Origin: Nocardia pseudovaccinii NBRC 100343
GTDB lineage: Bacteria; Actinomycetota; Actinomycetes; Mycobacteriales; Mycobacteriaceae
Length of the DNA: 64,000 bases
Direction of reading: 5' to 3'
Assembly: GCF_001613225.1 (NCBI RefSeq)
Contig: NZ_BDBY01000034.1
Coordinates: 1-64,000 of the forward strand
Below the pieces are notes generated by a model. That model was not told the DNA's origin and did not search any database. It saw only the letters and a program-made list of their open reading frames with translations. Position 1 is the stretch's first letter; the number at the start of each line of letters is the position of its first letter. Below, in pieces: positions 51,482 to 61,700 of the stretch. The position numbers and the translations under genes are program-made.

Positions 51482-52408
51482 TCAGCGTGGAGCAGGTTCG
51501 ACAGTTTCCGGATCGACGGATGGGCCGACGCGCGGCCGGGACCGTGTGACGGCCACCCCGGCCAGGCACAGGACACCGCCGACGATGGTCAGCGCGCCGG
51601 GTACCTCGCCCAGCGCGATCCCCGACATCAACACGACCAGCGCCGGGACCGCGTAGGTTGTCACGCCCATTTTCCCGGCCGTCGTGCGGGCTAGTGCGTA
51701 GGCCCATGTGGTGAAAGCCAAGGCTGTGGGGAAGACGCCCAGGTACACCAGACTCAGTGTGGACGACAGCGGCGCGTCGGCCGCCTCGGTGACCAGTTGC
51801 CAGGAGAAGGGCAGACACGCGACCGTTCCGATGACCGAGCCGAAGGTGACCACCTGCAATGCGGATGCGCTCGCCAGCGCCGGTTTCTGCGCGATGGTCG
51901 ATGCCGCCCAGACGACGGCCGCGAGCAGGCACAGCACGACACCGAGCACCGCCGCACCGCCGCCATCGGAGGTCGACAGTCCGACAACGACGGTTCCGGC
52001 GAACGACACGACCAGCCCGACCATCAGCCGGGCCGGAAACCCTTCCCGCAGGACCAATCCGCCGAGCACCGCGATCAACACCGGACCGATGCCGACCACC
52101 ATCGCCGCGGTCCCGGCGTCGACATTGCGCTCACCCCAGTTCAACGCCACCATGTAGACGCCGAACCACAGCACCCCGGAGATGACGATGCCCGGCCACG
52201 CGGCCCGCGGCGGCAGACCCGCACCACGGATGACCAGCACCGTCACCAGCGTGATCGATGCGGCGAGCAATCGCCCGAGTGCCAGCGCACCCGGCGAAAA
52301 GTCGTGTCCCGCACTGCGGATGAAGACGAAGGCCGAAGCCCACAAGACCACCGTCACGGCGGCGGCGACAATGGCTTGCCGCTCGACCGGCCCATCCGTA
52401 CGCATCAT
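51482..52408 (-). CDS. EamA/DMT family transporter
   Basis: 308 residues with about ten TM segments in two EamA repeats (TVVLWASAFVFIRSAGHDFS near 18; VVWAASTIAQKPALASASAL and FPTALAFTTWAYALARTTAG in the second). The C-terminal tail is charged and Pro-rich. It is 67 bp upstream of the TIGR03086 gene on the same strand, so they may be co-transcribed. It probably exports a small metabolite. Confidence 0.87.
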   Translation of the reverse strand: MMRTDGPVERQAIVAAAVTVVLWASAFVFIRSAGHDFSPGALALGRLLAASITLVTVLVIRGAGLPPRAAWPGIVISGVLWFGVYMVALNWGERNVDAGTAAMVVGIGPVLIAVLGGLVLREGFPARLMVGLVVSFAGTVVVGLSTSDGGGAAVLGVVLCLLAAVVWAASTIAQKPALASASALQVVTFGSVIGTVACLPFSWQLVTEAADAPLSSTLSLVYLGVFPTALAFTTWAYALARTTAGKMGVTTYAVPALVVLMSGIALGEVPGALTIVGGVLCLAGVAVTRSRPRVGPSVDPETVEPAPR

Positions 52409-52465
52409 GGGCCGAACGTAGATCAGCCGGTCGACAAGTGCCAGCGGTTTTCGGACGCGGGCCGG

Positions 52466-52515
52466 GCCGGTCGGCCGGACGATCGGTTGGGCTTCCGATC
52501 GCCCGGCCGACCGGC
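52466..52515 (-). terminator. 21-bp hairpin ending the purine/glyoxylate operon
   Basis: Two 21-base arms (52466-52486 and 52495-52515) match at 20 positions with an 8-base loop TTGGGCTT. It begins 2 nt after the allantoicase stop. No T-tract follows on the minus strand. The stem is unusually long and GC-rich and should strongly block readthrough into the DMT gene. Confidence 0.8.
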
Positions 52516-52517
52516 GA

Positions 52518-53684
52518 CTACAACGCGAGCAGCGCGTCGATCACGGCCGACGGCACCGCGTCGGGGCTCGCGAAGGGCCGTTGCGCGAGCAACTTCCGTG
52601 CTTCGTCGCGGGACAACCCGCCATCGGCGGTGAGCACCTGCAGCGCGTGCGTTTCGGGCAGGGCTCCGAGCCAAGCGACGGTGTTGGCGACCAAGGTCTC
52701 CGGATCGATCTCGCCGTGGACCCGCAACCGTGCCACGCCGCCGTCGGGGTACACATCGAGCCGGACATGGGTGACCGGCGCATCGGCTCCGATCCGGAAG
52801 AAGTGACGGGCATCCGGCTGCAGCCGCGTGCGCGGCAGCAATTCGGTCCATGTCGACGGATCATCCAGGTCCGAATCGGCATCGGCATCGGCACCGCGCA
52901 GCACCGCCCAACCCGGCGCATTGCCGACGTAATTCGAAGTGTCGATTTCCACGCGCCGAATCGCCCCGCGCGCACCCAGCCGCACCGTGACGTGATCATT
53001 GCCCGCATCGCGGCGACGAGCGCCCTCCCAGCCTTCGTCCATCTGCCGCGACCGGCCCGGTAGCAGGATATTGGTCGGCGCGGAGAAGAACATGTTTGAG
53101 CAGTCGACCACATCGCCGCCGTGTTCCAGAGCTGCGAGATCGACTGTGCCACTGAGGAAACGGGGATCCGGCAGCGGGGTCCCATGGACGCGGAAGCGGG
53201 CGATGCCACCGTCCGGGTAGATCGAGAGCCGGATGTGGGTGAAGCGGCGCTCGTCGGTGACTTCGAAGAAGTTGTCGGTATCGCCCGCGATATCCGACTT
53301 CGCGACCAGTGTCACCCATTCGGCGTGCTGGAGTTCGGCAGGCGAGGGCTGGCCCTCCACACTCGTCGCCTCGACCGAGGCGAAGGGCGGGTAATTGCCG
53401 ATGAACCATGCGGTGTCGACGACGACACCGTGCACCCGCCCCGGCACACCCAGCCGGACAACCGCATAGTCATTGCCGGTTTCGCGACGACGCCGCGTTT
53501 CCCAGCCGTCGTAGGTCTTGCCCTTGTGGCCGAAGTCCTCGGTGCTGAAAACCGCACGGCCGGGCCGGATCAGATTCTCGCGCTCGGCGAACAACTCGTC
53601 ATTGGCGTAGACCACACTGCCAGCGAGCGCGCGGGAGGCGAGGTCGGGCAGTCGGGTGAAGGCGGGGGCGGATTGATCGGTCAT
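52518..53684 (-). CDS. alc: allantoicase
   Basis: 388 residues in two similar beta-sandwich repeats: [26 protein letters not shown] with [18 protein letters not shown], then [22 protein letters not shown] with [18 protein letters not shown]. It hydrolyses allantoate to ureidoglycolate and urea. A 60-residue tail after the second repeat ([20 protein letters not shown] to the end) exceeds the usual 330-340 residues and looks like a small helical extra domain. The ATG overlaps the allB stop (ATGA). Confidence 0.92.
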   Translation of the reverse strand: MTDQSAPAFTRLPDLASRALAGSVVYANDELFAERENLIRPGRAVFSTEDFGHKGKTYDGWETRRRRETGNDYAVVRLGVPGRVHGVVVDTAWFIGNYPPFASVEATSVEGQPSPAELQHAEWVTLVAKSDIAGDTDNFFEVTDERRFTHIRLSIYPDGGIARFRVHGTPLPDPRFLSGTVDLAALEHGGDVVDCSNMFFSAPTNILLPGRSRQMDEGWEGARRRDAGNDHVTVRLGARGAIRRVEIDTSNYVGNAPGWAVLRGADADADSDLDDPSTWTELLPRTRLQPDARHFFRIGADAPVTHVRLDVYPDGGVARLRVHGEIDPETLVANTVAWLGALPETHALQVLTADGGLSRDEARKLLAQRPFASPDAVPSAVIDALLAL

Positions 53685-55060
53685 ACTTCTCCTCGGGCCA
53701 GGAGCCGCCCCTGCGGCTCATTTTCGATATCGATTCGGTTGCCGCGCAACCAGGTACCGCGGACCGCGCCCGCGAGCGGGCGAGCCGCGTACGGTGTGAC
53801 GGCGTTCTTGTGGTGCAGGCGACGCACGTCGACGAGGAAGGCGTCATCGGGTGCGAAGACACAGAAATCCGCGTCGTAGCCGACCTCGATGGCGCCCTTG
53901 CGCCGCAGGCCCGCATGTTCGGCGGGCGCACGGCTCATCCAGCGCGCGACATCCACCAGGCTGAAACCGCGCAGTCGCGCTTCGGTCCAGACAGCCGAAA
54001 GTCCCAGTTGCAGTGAGGAAATGCCACCCCAGGCGCGGGCGAAGTCGCCGGTGTCGAAGCACTTCAGGTCGGCGGTCGAGGGTGAGTGGTCCGAGACCAC
54101 CATATCGATGGTGCCATCGCGCAACCCTGCCCAGAGCAACTCGCGATTGCCGCTTTCACGGATCGGCGGACAGCATTTGAATTGCGTTGCACCGTCCGGA
54201 ATTTCCTCCGCCGCGAACGACAGATAATGCGGACAGGTCTCGGCGGTAATCCGGACGCCGTCGCGGCGGGCCGAGGCGATCATCGGCAGCGCATCCGAAC
54301 TCGACACGTGCAGAATGTGCACGCGACAGCCGGTCCACCTGGCCAGTTCGATCACCTGCGCGACGGCCAGGTTCTCCGCACCGCGCGGGCGCGAACGCAG
54401 GAAGCCGGAGTACTTGTCCCCCTGTGGAATCGGTGCGTGCTCGATGGCGTGCGCGTCTTCGGCGTGCACGATGAGCAGACCGTCGAACAAGCGGATCTCC
54501 CGCATGGCCAGTTCCAGCTGAGTGGCGTCCAGTGCCGGGAATTCGTCGACGCCGGAGTGCAGCAGAAAGCATTTGAAGCCGAATACCCCCGCGTCTTGCA
54601 GCTGCCGCAGATCCGCCAGATTTCCGGGGATCGCTCCGCCCCAGAATCCGACGTCCACATGCACGCGGTCCTGCGCGGTCTTGCGCTTCACTTCGAGTGC
54701 CGCGAGATCACAGGTCGGCGGAATACTGTTGAGCGGCATATCGATAATGGTGGTGACACCGCCCGCCGCGGCCGCCTTCGTCGCACTCGGGAAGCCCTCC
54801 CATTCGGTGCGGCCGGGATCGTTGACGTGCACGTGCGCATCCACAACGCCGGGCAGCAGCACCTCGTCGGCGGCCAGCTCGACGACCGTTTTCGCGGTCA
54901 GGATGGAGTCCAGCGGCTCGATCGCCACGATCCGGCCGTCGCGCACGCCGACCGAGCCACCGGTCTCCCCCGCCGTCCCGATGATCCGCTCCGCACGGAT
55001 CACCAGGTCCAGGTGTGCGGGGACCGGTGAGATCGTCTGGATCTCGGAGTTCTTCCGCAT
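53681..55060 (-). CDS. allB: allantoinase
   Basis: 459 residues of the amidohydrolase superfamily: metal-binding [21 protein letters not shown] near 71, carboxylated Lys candidate in [13 protein letters not shown] near 162, [29 protein letters not shown] and the last metal Asp in [14 protein letters not shown] near 330. It hydrolyses allantoin to allantoate. The ATG at 55060 has GGAG 10 nt upstream. Followed by alc with a 4-nt overlap. Confidence 0.93.
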   Translation of the reverse strand: MRKNSEIQTISPVPAHLDLVIRAERIIGTAGETGGSVGVRDGRIVAIEPLDSILTAKTVVELAADEVLLPGVVDAHVHVNDPGRTEWEGFPSATKAAAAGGVTTIIDMPLNSIPPTCDLAALEVKRKTAQDRVHVDVGFWGGAIPGNLADLRQLQDAGVFGFKCFLLHSGVDEFPALDATQLELAMREIRLFDGLLIVHAEDAHAIEHAPIPQGDKYSGFLRSRPRGAENLAVAQVIELARWTGCRVHILHVSSSDALPMIASARRDGVRITAETCPHYLSFAAEEIPDGATQFKCCPPIRESGNRELLWAGLRDGTIDMVVSDHSPSTADLKCFDTGDFARAWGGISSLQLGLSAVWTEARLRGFSLVDVARWMSRAPAEHAGLRRKGAIEVGYDADFCVFAPDDAFLVDVRRLHHKNAVTPYAARPLAGAVRGTWLRGNRIDIENEPQGRLLARGEV

Positions 55061-55079
55061 CACACAGCTCCATCGGAAA

Positions 55080-56558
55080 TCATCGGAATCTCCCGTCGAA
55101 TGTCCTTGCGCCGCTGTCGTTTCGGGAGGCGGCAGCGACGATGTCATCGGCCAGAGCTGCCACGCTGCGCTGTGGAGTGGCCGCCCCGGCGCTGTGGCCC
55201 GCGGATATCTGGTCCCTAGCGGCGATCGGCAGCTGATGTCCAGCAGATGGCCGCACCTCCGTGGCCGCACCGGCAGCGTGATCTGCGGATCCTTCGCCCG
55301 CAGCGGCCTCCGGCGACTGGTGCTCCGCAGATGGCCGTTCCGCCGTGGCCGTCCCAACGGCGTGGTTTGCAGGCACCTGACCCGTGGCAGCCTCCGGCGA
55401 CTGGTGCTCCGCAGATGGCCGTTCCCCCGTGGGATCCAACGGCAGGTGTTCCGCGGCGAGCCGCGCACCCAGCCGCTCGAGCAGCAGTTCCCCCTCCGCG
55501 AAGCAGCGCGCGATATCGGGTTCGATATCGGCCAGGACGTATGCGGCCGAGAACCCCGCCTCATGCAATCGCTGGAGGGGCAGCGTATTCCGGCCGCAAA
55601 CAGCGATGACCGGCACGCCCGCAAACCCGGCGGCAGTAGCGACCCCGGCCGGTGCCTTGCCGTACAGGGTCTGCTCGTCGAGCATGCCCTCCCCGGTCAC
55701 CACCAGATCCGCACCGGCGACCTGTTCCGCGAAACCGACCAGCTCCAAAACCAATTCGATCCCGGGACACAGCCGAGCACCGAGCACCGCGACGGCCGCG
55801 AACCCGACCCCGCCCGCCGCACCGGCACCCGCACGATCACGCATATCGTTCCCTGTGGCGACCGCGACACAATCCGCCCAATGAGTGAGCGCCGCGTCGA
55901 GCACTTCCACTTTGTCACCATCGGCACCCTTTTGCGGACCATAGATGGCTGCCGCACCGCGCGGACCGGTGAGCGGGTTGTCGACATCGCACGCGACGGT
56001 GACCTCGACCCCGGCCAGCCGTTCCCGCACCGGCGCAAGGTCGATCGTGTGCAGCCGCGCCAATGCCGCACCGCCGTCACCTATTTCGGCACCGTCGACA
56101 TCGAGCAGTCGCGCACCGAGGGCAGCGAGTAGCCCGGCACCGCCATCAGTACCCGCACTACCCCCGATGCCGAGCACCACCCGACGGCAACCCGCATCGA
56201 TCGCCGCGGCGATGACCTCGCCGGTGCCCCGGCTGGTGGCCGTCATCGGTGCGAACTTCCCACCCGGTAGCCGTACGAGCCCGGATACGTCCGCCAGTTC
56301 CACGACGGCGATATCGTCGCGCCGGGCATACGCCGTGCACACCGGTTCGCCGGTGGGTCCGGACGCGGTCACCAGCACCGCCTCGAAACCCGCCGCCAAT
56401 GCGGCGGCGACGGTGCCGTCCCCGCCGTCCGCGATCGGCACCACCGACACCTCGGCACCGGGCCGGACGCGGTGGATGCCGACCCGGACAGCGACACCGA
56501 CCTGCGCCGCGGTCAACGACCCCTTGAACTTGTCGGACGCGATCAGGACTCGAGTCAT
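55080..56558 (-). CDS. glxK: glycerate 2-kinase (GarK/GlxK type) with repeat insert
   Basis: 492 residues; the family has about 370-390. The core is typical ([20 protein letters not shown] at the start, [78 protein letters not shown]). After [10 protein letters not shown] (about 370) three 28-residue repeats follow before the ending [20 protein letters not shown]. It phosphorylates glycerate from tartronate semialdehyde reduction. It is 19 nt upstream of allB. Confidence 0.9.
   Translation of the reverse strand: MTRVLIASDKFKGSLTAAQVGVAVRVGIHRVRPGAEVSVVPIADGGDGTVAAALAAGFEAVLVTASGPTGEPVCTAYARRDDIAVVELADVSGLVRLPGGKFAPMTATSRGTGEVIAAAIDAGCRRVVLGIGGSAGTDGGAGLLAALGARLLDVDGAEIGDGGAALARLHTIDLAPVRERLAGVEVTVACDVDNPLTGPRGAAAIYGPQKGADGDKVEVLDAALTHWADCVAVATGNDMRDRAGAGAAGGVGFAAVAVLGARLCPGIELVLELVGFAEQVAGADLVVTGEGMLDEQTLYGKAPAGVATAAGFAGVPVIAVCGRNTLPLQRLHEAGFSAAYVLADIEPDIARCFAEGELLLERLGARLAAEHLPLDPTGERPSAEHQSPEAATGQVPANHAVGTATAERPSAEHQSPEAAAGEGSADHAAGAATEVRPSAGHQLPIAARDQISAGHSAGAATPQRSVAALADDIVAAASRNDSGARTFDGRFR
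55176..55427 (-). repeat. Three tandem 84-bp repeats inside the glycerate kinase gene
   Basis: In frame, residues 378-405, 406-433 and 434-461 follow a 28-residue unit beginning [13 protein letters not shown] and ending G(T/A)AT. The first two copies are nearly identical, the third more diverged ([13 protein letters not shown]). At DNA level CCTCCGGCGACTGG recurs exactly 84 bp apart (55307 and 55391). It is hydrophilic and likely disordered. Confidence 0.85.
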
Positions 56559-56564
56559 CGCGGC

Positions 56565-58340
56565 TCAGTCCAGCTGCGCGGTCGCGGTCGGGACGTCGGC
56601 CGCGGCCTGCGCCAGTTCTTCGAATTCGACGATATTGTCGATCTCGAGTCCCATCGACACATTCGTCACCCGTTCGAGGATGACCTCGACGATTACCGGC
56701 ACCCGGAATTCGGTCACCAGCTTCTTCGCCTCATCGAGCGCCGAACCGATCCACGCCGGATCGAATACCCGGATCGCCTTGCAGCCCAGGCCTTCCGCGA
56801 CCTTGACGTGGTCGACGCCGTACCCGGCGAGCTCTGGGCTGTTGATGTTGTCGAAGGCGAGCTGCACGTAGTAATCCATGTCGAACGCGCGCTGTGCCTG
56901 ACGGATCAGGCCCAGATACGAATTGTTCACCACGACATGGATGTACGGGATATTGAACTGCGCGCCGACCGCCAATTCCTCGATGAGGAACTGGAAGTCG
57001 TAGTCGCCCGAGAGCGCAACCACGGTGGCATCGGGATCTGCCGTCGCGACACCGATGGCCGCGGGTACGGTCCAGCCCAGCGGCCCGGCCTGGCCCGCAT
57101 TGATCCAGTGCCGCGGCCGGTAGACGTGCAGCAACTGCGCCGCCTGGATCTGTGAAAGACCGATGGTGCTGACGTAGCGCACCTCGGGTCCGAATGCCTT
57201 GTTCATCTCCTCGTAGACGCGCTGCGGCTTGATCGGCATATCGTCGAAGTGCGTCTTGCGCAGACCGACTTGTTTCCGGTTGCGGCACTGCTCGGCCCAC
57301 ACGCCGCGATCGGGCAGCTGTCCGGCCGCATCCAGTTCGCGCGCGACCTCGACGAAGACCCGCAGCGCGGCACCCGCGTCGGAGGTGATGCCGAAATCCG
57401 GTGCGAACACCCGACCGATCTGGGTCGGCTCGATATCGATGTGTACGAAGGTGCGGTCCTTGGTGTAGGTGTCCACACCACCGGTATGCCGGTTGGCCCA
57501 GCGGTTTCCGATACCGAAGACGAAATCGGATTCGAGCAGGGTGGCATTGCCGTACCGGTGTGAGGTCTGCAGTCCGACCATGCCCGCGTGCAGTGCGTGA
57601 TCGTCGGGAATCGTGCCCCAGCCCATCAGCGTCGGCACCACCGGCACACCGGTGAGTTCGGCGAATTCGACCAGCAGCGCCGCGGCATCGGCGTTCACGA
57701 TGCCGCCACCCGCGACGATCAGCGGCCGCTGCGCCGCGTTCAACATCTCGATGGCCTTGACCGCCTGCGCCCTGGTCGCGGCGGGGCGGTGCACCTCGAG
57801 CGGCTCGTAAGTCTCGACGTCGAACTCGATCTCGGCGAGCTGCACATCGATCGGCAGATCGATCAGGACCGGACCAGGTCGGCCCTCGCGCATCAACCGG
57901 AAGGCCTTCTGGAACGTGCCCGGAACCTGTGCGGGCTCGAGCACCGTCACCGCCCACTTGCTCACCGGAGCGGCGATCGAAGCGATATCGACGGCCTGGA
58001 AATCCTCCTTGTGCAGCTTGGCCACCGGAGCCTGACCGGTGATGCACAGGATCGGGATCGAATCCGCGCTGGCGGAATACAGGCCGGTGATCATATCGGT
58101 GCCCGCGGGCCCCGACGTGCCGATACAGACGCCGATATTGCCCGCGGCCGCCCGGGTATACCCCTCGGCCATATGCGAGGCGGCCTCGACGTGGCGGGCC
58201 AGCACGTGCTCGAGACCGCCGTGCGCGCGCATCGCGCTGTAGAAGGGGTTGATCGCGGCACCCGGCAAGCCGAATGCCTGTGTCGCGCCTTCCTTTTCGA
58301 GAATCAGAACCGCGGCATCCACGGTGCGCATGCGTGCCAT
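56565..58340 (-). CDS. gcl: glyoxylate carboligase (tartronate-semialdehyde synthase)
   Basis: 591 residues, the typical length, ThDP-dependent. [20 protein letters not shown] near 22 (Val in place of the usual catalytic Glu at GxPGxxxxP is a family trait), [20 protein letters not shown] near 72, and the ThDP motif [20 protein letters not shown] near 449 to [13 protein letters not shown] near 479. It joins two glyoxylates to tartronate semialdehyde and CO2. 2 nt from the reductase stop and 6 nt before glycerate kinase. Confidence 0.94.
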   Translation of the reverse strand: MARMRTVDAAVLILEKEGATQAFGLPGAAINPFYSAMRAHGGLEHVLARHVEAASHMAEGYTRAAAGNIGVCIGTSGPAGTDMITGLYSASADSIPILCITGQAPVAKLHKEDFQAVDIASIAAPVSKWAVTVLEPAQVPGTFQKAFRLMREGRPGPVLIDLPIDVQLAEIEFDVETYEPLEVHRPAATRAQAVKAIEMLNAAQRPLIVAGGGIVNADAAALLVEFAELTGVPVVPTLMGWGTIPDDHALHAGMVGLQTSHRYGNATLLESDFVFGIGNRWANRHTGGVDTYTKDRTFVHIDIEPTQIGRVFAPDFGITSDAGAALRVFVEVARELDAAGQLPDRGVWAEQCRNRKQVGLRKTHFDDMPIKPQRVYEEMNKAFGPEVRYVSTIGLSQIQAAQLLHVYRPRHWINAGQAGPLGWTVPAAIGVATADPDATVVALSGDYDFQFLIEELAVGAQFNIPYIHVVVNNSYLGLIRQAQRAFDMDYYVQLAFDNINSPELAGYGVDHVKVAEGLGCKAIRVFDPAWIGSALDEAKKLVTEFRVPVIVEVILERVTNVSMGLEIDNIVEFEELAQAAADVPTATAQLD

Positions 58341-58342
58341 GG

Positions 58343-59269
58343 TCAGTGCTCCCGGCCCGACAGCGCCTCGGTCACCTTCAGCAGACCCGAATGGTCCAGT
58401 GAACCGTGACCCATCGCACGCGCGGCCGCGATCAACTGCGCGGTCAGCGCACCCATCGGGATCGACACCTCGGCGTCGCGGGCGGCCTGCAGGATGATGC
58501 CCATATCCTTGTGGTGCAGGTCGATTCGGAAGCCGGGCTTGAAGTCGCGCTTCAGCATGGACGCGCGCTTGAGTTCGAGGATCTTGCTGCCCGCGAGCCC
58601 GCCCGCCAGCACATCGAGGCCCTTCTCGGCGTCCGCGCCCAGGTTCTCCATCAGCAGAATCGCCTCGGCCACCAGGGCATAGGTGCCGCCGACGACGAGC
58701 TGATTGGCGGCCTTGACCACCTGACCGGCACCATTCGGTCCGACCAGTGCGAAGGTCTTGCCGACCGCCTCGAAAATCGGTGTGGCCGCGACGAAGTCGG
58801 TCTCGTTGCCGCCGACCATGATCGACAGCGCGGCATTGATCGCGCCCGGCTCGCCACCGGAGACCGGGGCGTCGAGCACCCGCAGCCCCTTCTCGATCCC
58901 CCGCTCGGCGGTCGAGCGCGCGGTCTTGGGCGTGATAGTGGAGAAGTCGATGTACAGCGTGCCGGGCGCGGCGTGCACGAGCACATCGGCGAAGACCGCC
59001 TCGACGTGCTCATCCTGCGGCAGCATCGTGATGACGATGTCGGAGTCCCGCACCGCTTCCGCGACACCTGATGCGGCCGAACCACCCGCGGCCTTCAGCT
59101 TCTCCAGACCGGTGGGGCCGATGTCGTAACCGGTCACCTCGTGCCCGGCGGCGACGAGGTGGCCCGCCATCGGGCTGCCCATGATCCCCAGGCCGACAAA
59201 ACCGATCCTTTGCCCACCCGTCGCCCGGCCGCCACCCCCCACGGAATCGCTACGCGATGCTGTAGTCAT
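58343..59269 (-). CDS. glxR: 2-hydroxy-3-oxopropionate (tartronate semialdehyde) reductase
   Basis: 308 residues of the beta-hydroxyacid dehydrogenase family: NAD(P)-binding [20 protein letters not shown] at 22-41, substrate motif [20 protein letters not shown] near 135 and catalytic Lys in [14 protein letters not shown] near 183, with [19 protein letters not shown] near the end. It makes D-glycerate. An N-terminal Gly-rich extension of about 20 residues precedes the Rossmann strand. The start overlaps the hydroxypyruvate isomerase gene by 20 bp. Confidence 0.93.
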   Translation of the reverse strand: MTTASRSDSVGGGGRATGGQRIGFVGLGIMGSPMAGHLVAAGHEVTGYDIGPTGLEKLKAAGGSAASGVAEAVRDSDIVITMLPQDEHVEAVFADVLVHAAPGTLYIDFSTITPKTARSTAERGIEKGLRVLDAPVSGGEPGAINAALSIMVGGNETDFVAATPIFEAVGKTFALVGPNGAGQVVKAANQLVVGGTYALVAEAILLMENLGADAEKGLDVLAGGLAGSKILELKRASMLKRDFKPGFRIDLHHKDMGIILQAARDAEVSIPMGALTAQLIAAARAMGHGSLDHSGLLKVTEALSGREH

Positions 59270-60068
59270 TTGTCCACTTCCAATCCAGCTCGGGATCTTT
59301 GTATTCGAGGCCGATCCAGCCGTCGTAGCCGCTCTCGGCCAGGGTTTCGAAGAGCGCGGCGAAATCGAGTTCGCCGGTGCCGGGACGGCCGCGGCCCGGA
59401 CTGTCGGCGATCTGGACGTGGCCGAGATGCGCGGCGTACGTGCGGATCACCGAGTGCAGGCCCTCGCCCATACGGGCCAGGTGGTACAGGTCGCAGAGGA
59501 ACCGCACGTCGGATTCACCGGTCTGCTCGATGACCTGCACCGCGTGCGCGGCGCTCACGATCGGATAGTTCGGCGACTCGAAGGAATTCAGTGCCTCCAG
59601 CAGGACGACGGCACCGATGGCACCTGCCGCCTGTGCGGCAAGACTCAGGTTCTCCAGCGCGAGTTCGTCCTGCTTGTCCGGACTCTCACCCTCGACACGA
59701 TTGCCGTAGAGGGCATTCAGCGCGCGGCAGCCGGTCTCCTCGGCGATACCGACGGCGACATCGATATTGTCGCGGAACCGGGTGACCTCACCCGGAACCG
59801 AGACCAGGCCGCGCCCGCCCGCCGGAATCAGGTCGATGAAGTTCAGCCCGACCAATTCCACACCGGCATCGCGGATCGCACGCACGAACGCATCGATCTC
59901 CTTGTCGCCCGGCGTCGGATCCTCACCGAACGGCCACCAGAATTCGACCGCGTCGAATCCGGCCTGCTTTGCCGCGGCGGGGCGTTCCAGCAACGGAAGT
60001 TCGGTGAACAGGATCGAGCAATTGACATCGAATTTCGGGAAGGCGACGCCCCCGGCCTGCTTACTCAT
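59250..60068 (-). CDS. hyi: hydroxypyruvate isomerase
   Basis: 272-residue TIM-barrel of the xylose-isomerase-like family. FDVNCSILFTELPLLERPAA at the start, VEFWWPFGEDPTPGDKEIDA near 47, metal-binding VLLEALNSFESPNYPI near 150 and FLCDLYHLARMGEGLHSVIR, then YDGWIGLEYKDPELDWKW. It interconverts hydroxypyruvate and tartronate semialdehyde. The ATG overlaps the stop of the upstream gene by 4 nt. Confidence 0.92.
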   Translation of the reverse strand: MSKQAGGVAFPKFDVNCSILFTELPLLERPAAAKQAGFDAVEFWWPFGEDPTPGDKEIDAFVRAIRDAGVELVGLNFIDLIPAGGRGLVSVPGEVTRFRDNIDVAVGIAEETGCRALNALYGNRVEGESPDKQDELALENLSLAAQAAGAIGAVVLLEALNSFESPNYPIVSAAHAVQVIEQTGESDVRFLCDLYHLARMGEGLHSVIRTYAAHLGHVQIADSPGRGRPGTGELDFAALFETLAESGYDGWIGLEYKDPELDWKWTNDYSIA

Positions 60069-60445
60069 TCAGCTCCTTGACGGTATTTCTTCCAGCTGCC
60101 GATGGCGGTGATATCGATCAGCTCCGGATACGAGGTCGGCGCGCGGCGCAGCAGCATCGATAGGACCGAACGACCGTCTTCGAGTTCGATCGCACCGAGT
60201 TCGAGTTCGGGTGGTTCGGCAGGCAGCAGCCGCTGCCGCAGCACTTCCATGGGGATATCGAACAGTTCACCGGATATCGAATCGCCGCCATCGGCAACGG
60301 GATCCAGACCTGGGAACCGATCGCCGACCGAATAGAAACGGTAGCGCGGCGCGGTTTTCGCTTCGCCCGCGAAAGGCGCGCCGTCGAGCAGATGATTGAG
60401 CGGTTCGCCGCGCATGGCGGAACCATTCAGAAATATCAACGGCAT
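60065..60445 (-). CDS. AtzF C-terminal domain-like (gamma-glutamylcyclotransferase fold) protein
   Basis: 126 residues. LIFLNGSAMRGEPLNHLLDGAPF at the start, APRYRFYSVGDRFPGLDPV, ISGELFDIPMEVLRQRLLPAEPPELELGAIELEDGR and SMLLR resemble the C-terminal domain of allophanate hydrolase, here as a stand-alone protein. In a purine/urea operon it may aid allophanate or ureido-compound turnover. It overlaps hyi by 4 nt and lies 183 nt after xdhC, the only sizeable gap within this part of the operon. Confidence 0.72.
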   Translation of the reverse strand: MPLIFLNGSAMRGEPLNHLLDGAPFAGEAKTAPRYRFYSVGDRFPGLDPVADGGDSISGELFDIPMEVLRQRLLPAEPPELELGAIELEDGRSVLSMLLRRAPTSYPELIDITAIGSWKKYRQGAE

Positions 60446-60628
60446 TCGGTGAATCCTTTGTTCGCGATTTCGTCAATTATGTCGGCCGACCACACTGTCG
60501 GAATAGCGGCGATTAGCCCGAAGCCAATGGGATATCCCGAAGTCGATTTCGTAGGATGCTCCAGCCGCGGGGCCGAAACCGCGCGCCCCGCGTACCGGGT
60601 GTACGAATGCACGGCGGGGGCGCGCGGC

Positions 60629-61696
60629 TCACCAGACCGGGAGCAGGTCCCGGTGGATCGGTCCGCCGGTGGCGGTCAGCGGTTGGGCCGAGCCGCCACG
60701 GCGCACCGCGACGATCTCGGCGGCGATGGATACCGCCGTCTCCTCCGCGGTCCGCGCGCCGAGATCCAGCCCGATCGGTGAATGCAATTGGGCCAGTTCC
60801 GATTCCGTCACACCGGCGGCGCGCAGCCCGGCCATGCGGTCCTCGTGGGTGCGCCGGGAACCCATCGCGCCCACATAGGCCACCGGCAGGCGCAGCGCCA
60901 CCTCGAGCAGCGGGATATCGAATTTGGCGTCATGAGTGAGCACGCACAGCACGGTGCGCGCATCGACCTGTGTGCGTGCGAGATAGCGGTCCGGCCACTG
61001 CACGACGATCTCGTCGGCATCCGGAAAACGTGCCCGCGTGGCGAACACCGGCCGGGCATCGCAGACGGTGACGTGATATCCGAGGAAACGGCCGATCCTG
61101 GTGACGGCGGCCGCGAAATCTATTGCGCCGAAGACGATCATGCGCGGCGGTGGTACATACGATTCTACGAATACCGTGACTTCACCTGCACCACAGCCGA
61201 TCTCGCGCACACCGGTCGCGCCGATGTCGAGCATTGCCCTGGCCTCGGCCGCGACCACCTCGTCGAAGGCGTCGCCGACGGTCCACCAGGACCCGATCGC
61301 CATGGCAACACCGGTCTGCAGATCCCGTACCAGCGCGACCGCCTCGTCGGTACGCAGGATCGCCTCGATAGCGACCCGCTCGACCGCGGTGATCCGCTGG
61401 ACGAATACCTCGAGCTTGCCGCCGCAGGTCAGCCCGACCGCGAAAGCGTCGTCGTCGCTGTATCCGAAGGTTTCGCGCACCGGCTGCCCGGTGCGCAGGA
61501 CCTCACGGCAGAGTTCGTACACCGCGCCCTCGACACAGCCACCGGAGATGCTTCCGATGACAATGCCGTCGGCGTCGACCGCCAGCGCCGCACCGGGCGG
61601 CCGAGGAGCACTTCCGGTGACGCCGATGACGGTGGCCACGGCGTAATCCTTGTCCGCCGCATGCCATTTCCGCAGTTCTGCCGTGAGGTCGCGCAT
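60629..61696 (-). CDS. xdhC: XdhC-type molybdenum cofactor sulfurylation/insertion protein
   Basis: 355 residues. The XdhC/CoxI N-terminal domain has TVIGVTGSAPRPPGAALAVD with GSISGGCVEGAVYE near 48 and FGYSDDDAFAVGLTCGGKLEVFVQ near 77. The C-terminal Rossmann part carries MIVFGAIDFAAAVTRIGRFLGYHVTVCD and AYVGAMGSRRTHEDR. It prepares and inserts the sulfurated Mo cofactor into xanthine dehydrogenase, whose gene is at the head of the same operon. Confidence 0.9.
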   Translation of the reverse strand: MRDLTAELRKWHAADKDYAVATVIGVTGSAPRPPGAALAVDADGIVIGSISGGCVEGAVYELCREVLRTGQPVRETFGYSDDDAFAVGLTCGGKLEVFVQRITAVERVAIEAILRTDEAVALVRDLQTGVAMAIGSWWTVGDAFDEVVAAEARAMLDIGATGVREIGCGAGEVTVFVESYVPPPRMIVFGAIDFAAAVTRIGRFLGYHVTVCDARPVFATRARFPDADEIVVQWPDRYLARTQVDARTVLCVLTHDAKFDIPLLEVALRLPVAYVGAMGSRRTHEDRMAGLRAAGVTESELAQLHSPIGLDLGARTAEETAVSIAAEIVAVRRGGSAQPLTATGGPIHRDLLPVW

Positions 61697-61700
61697 GGTG

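Noticed and set aside
55176..55427. Regularly spaced repeats as a CRISPR-like array
   Set aside because: The repeats are contiguous, in frame and coding, with no spacers or cas genes.
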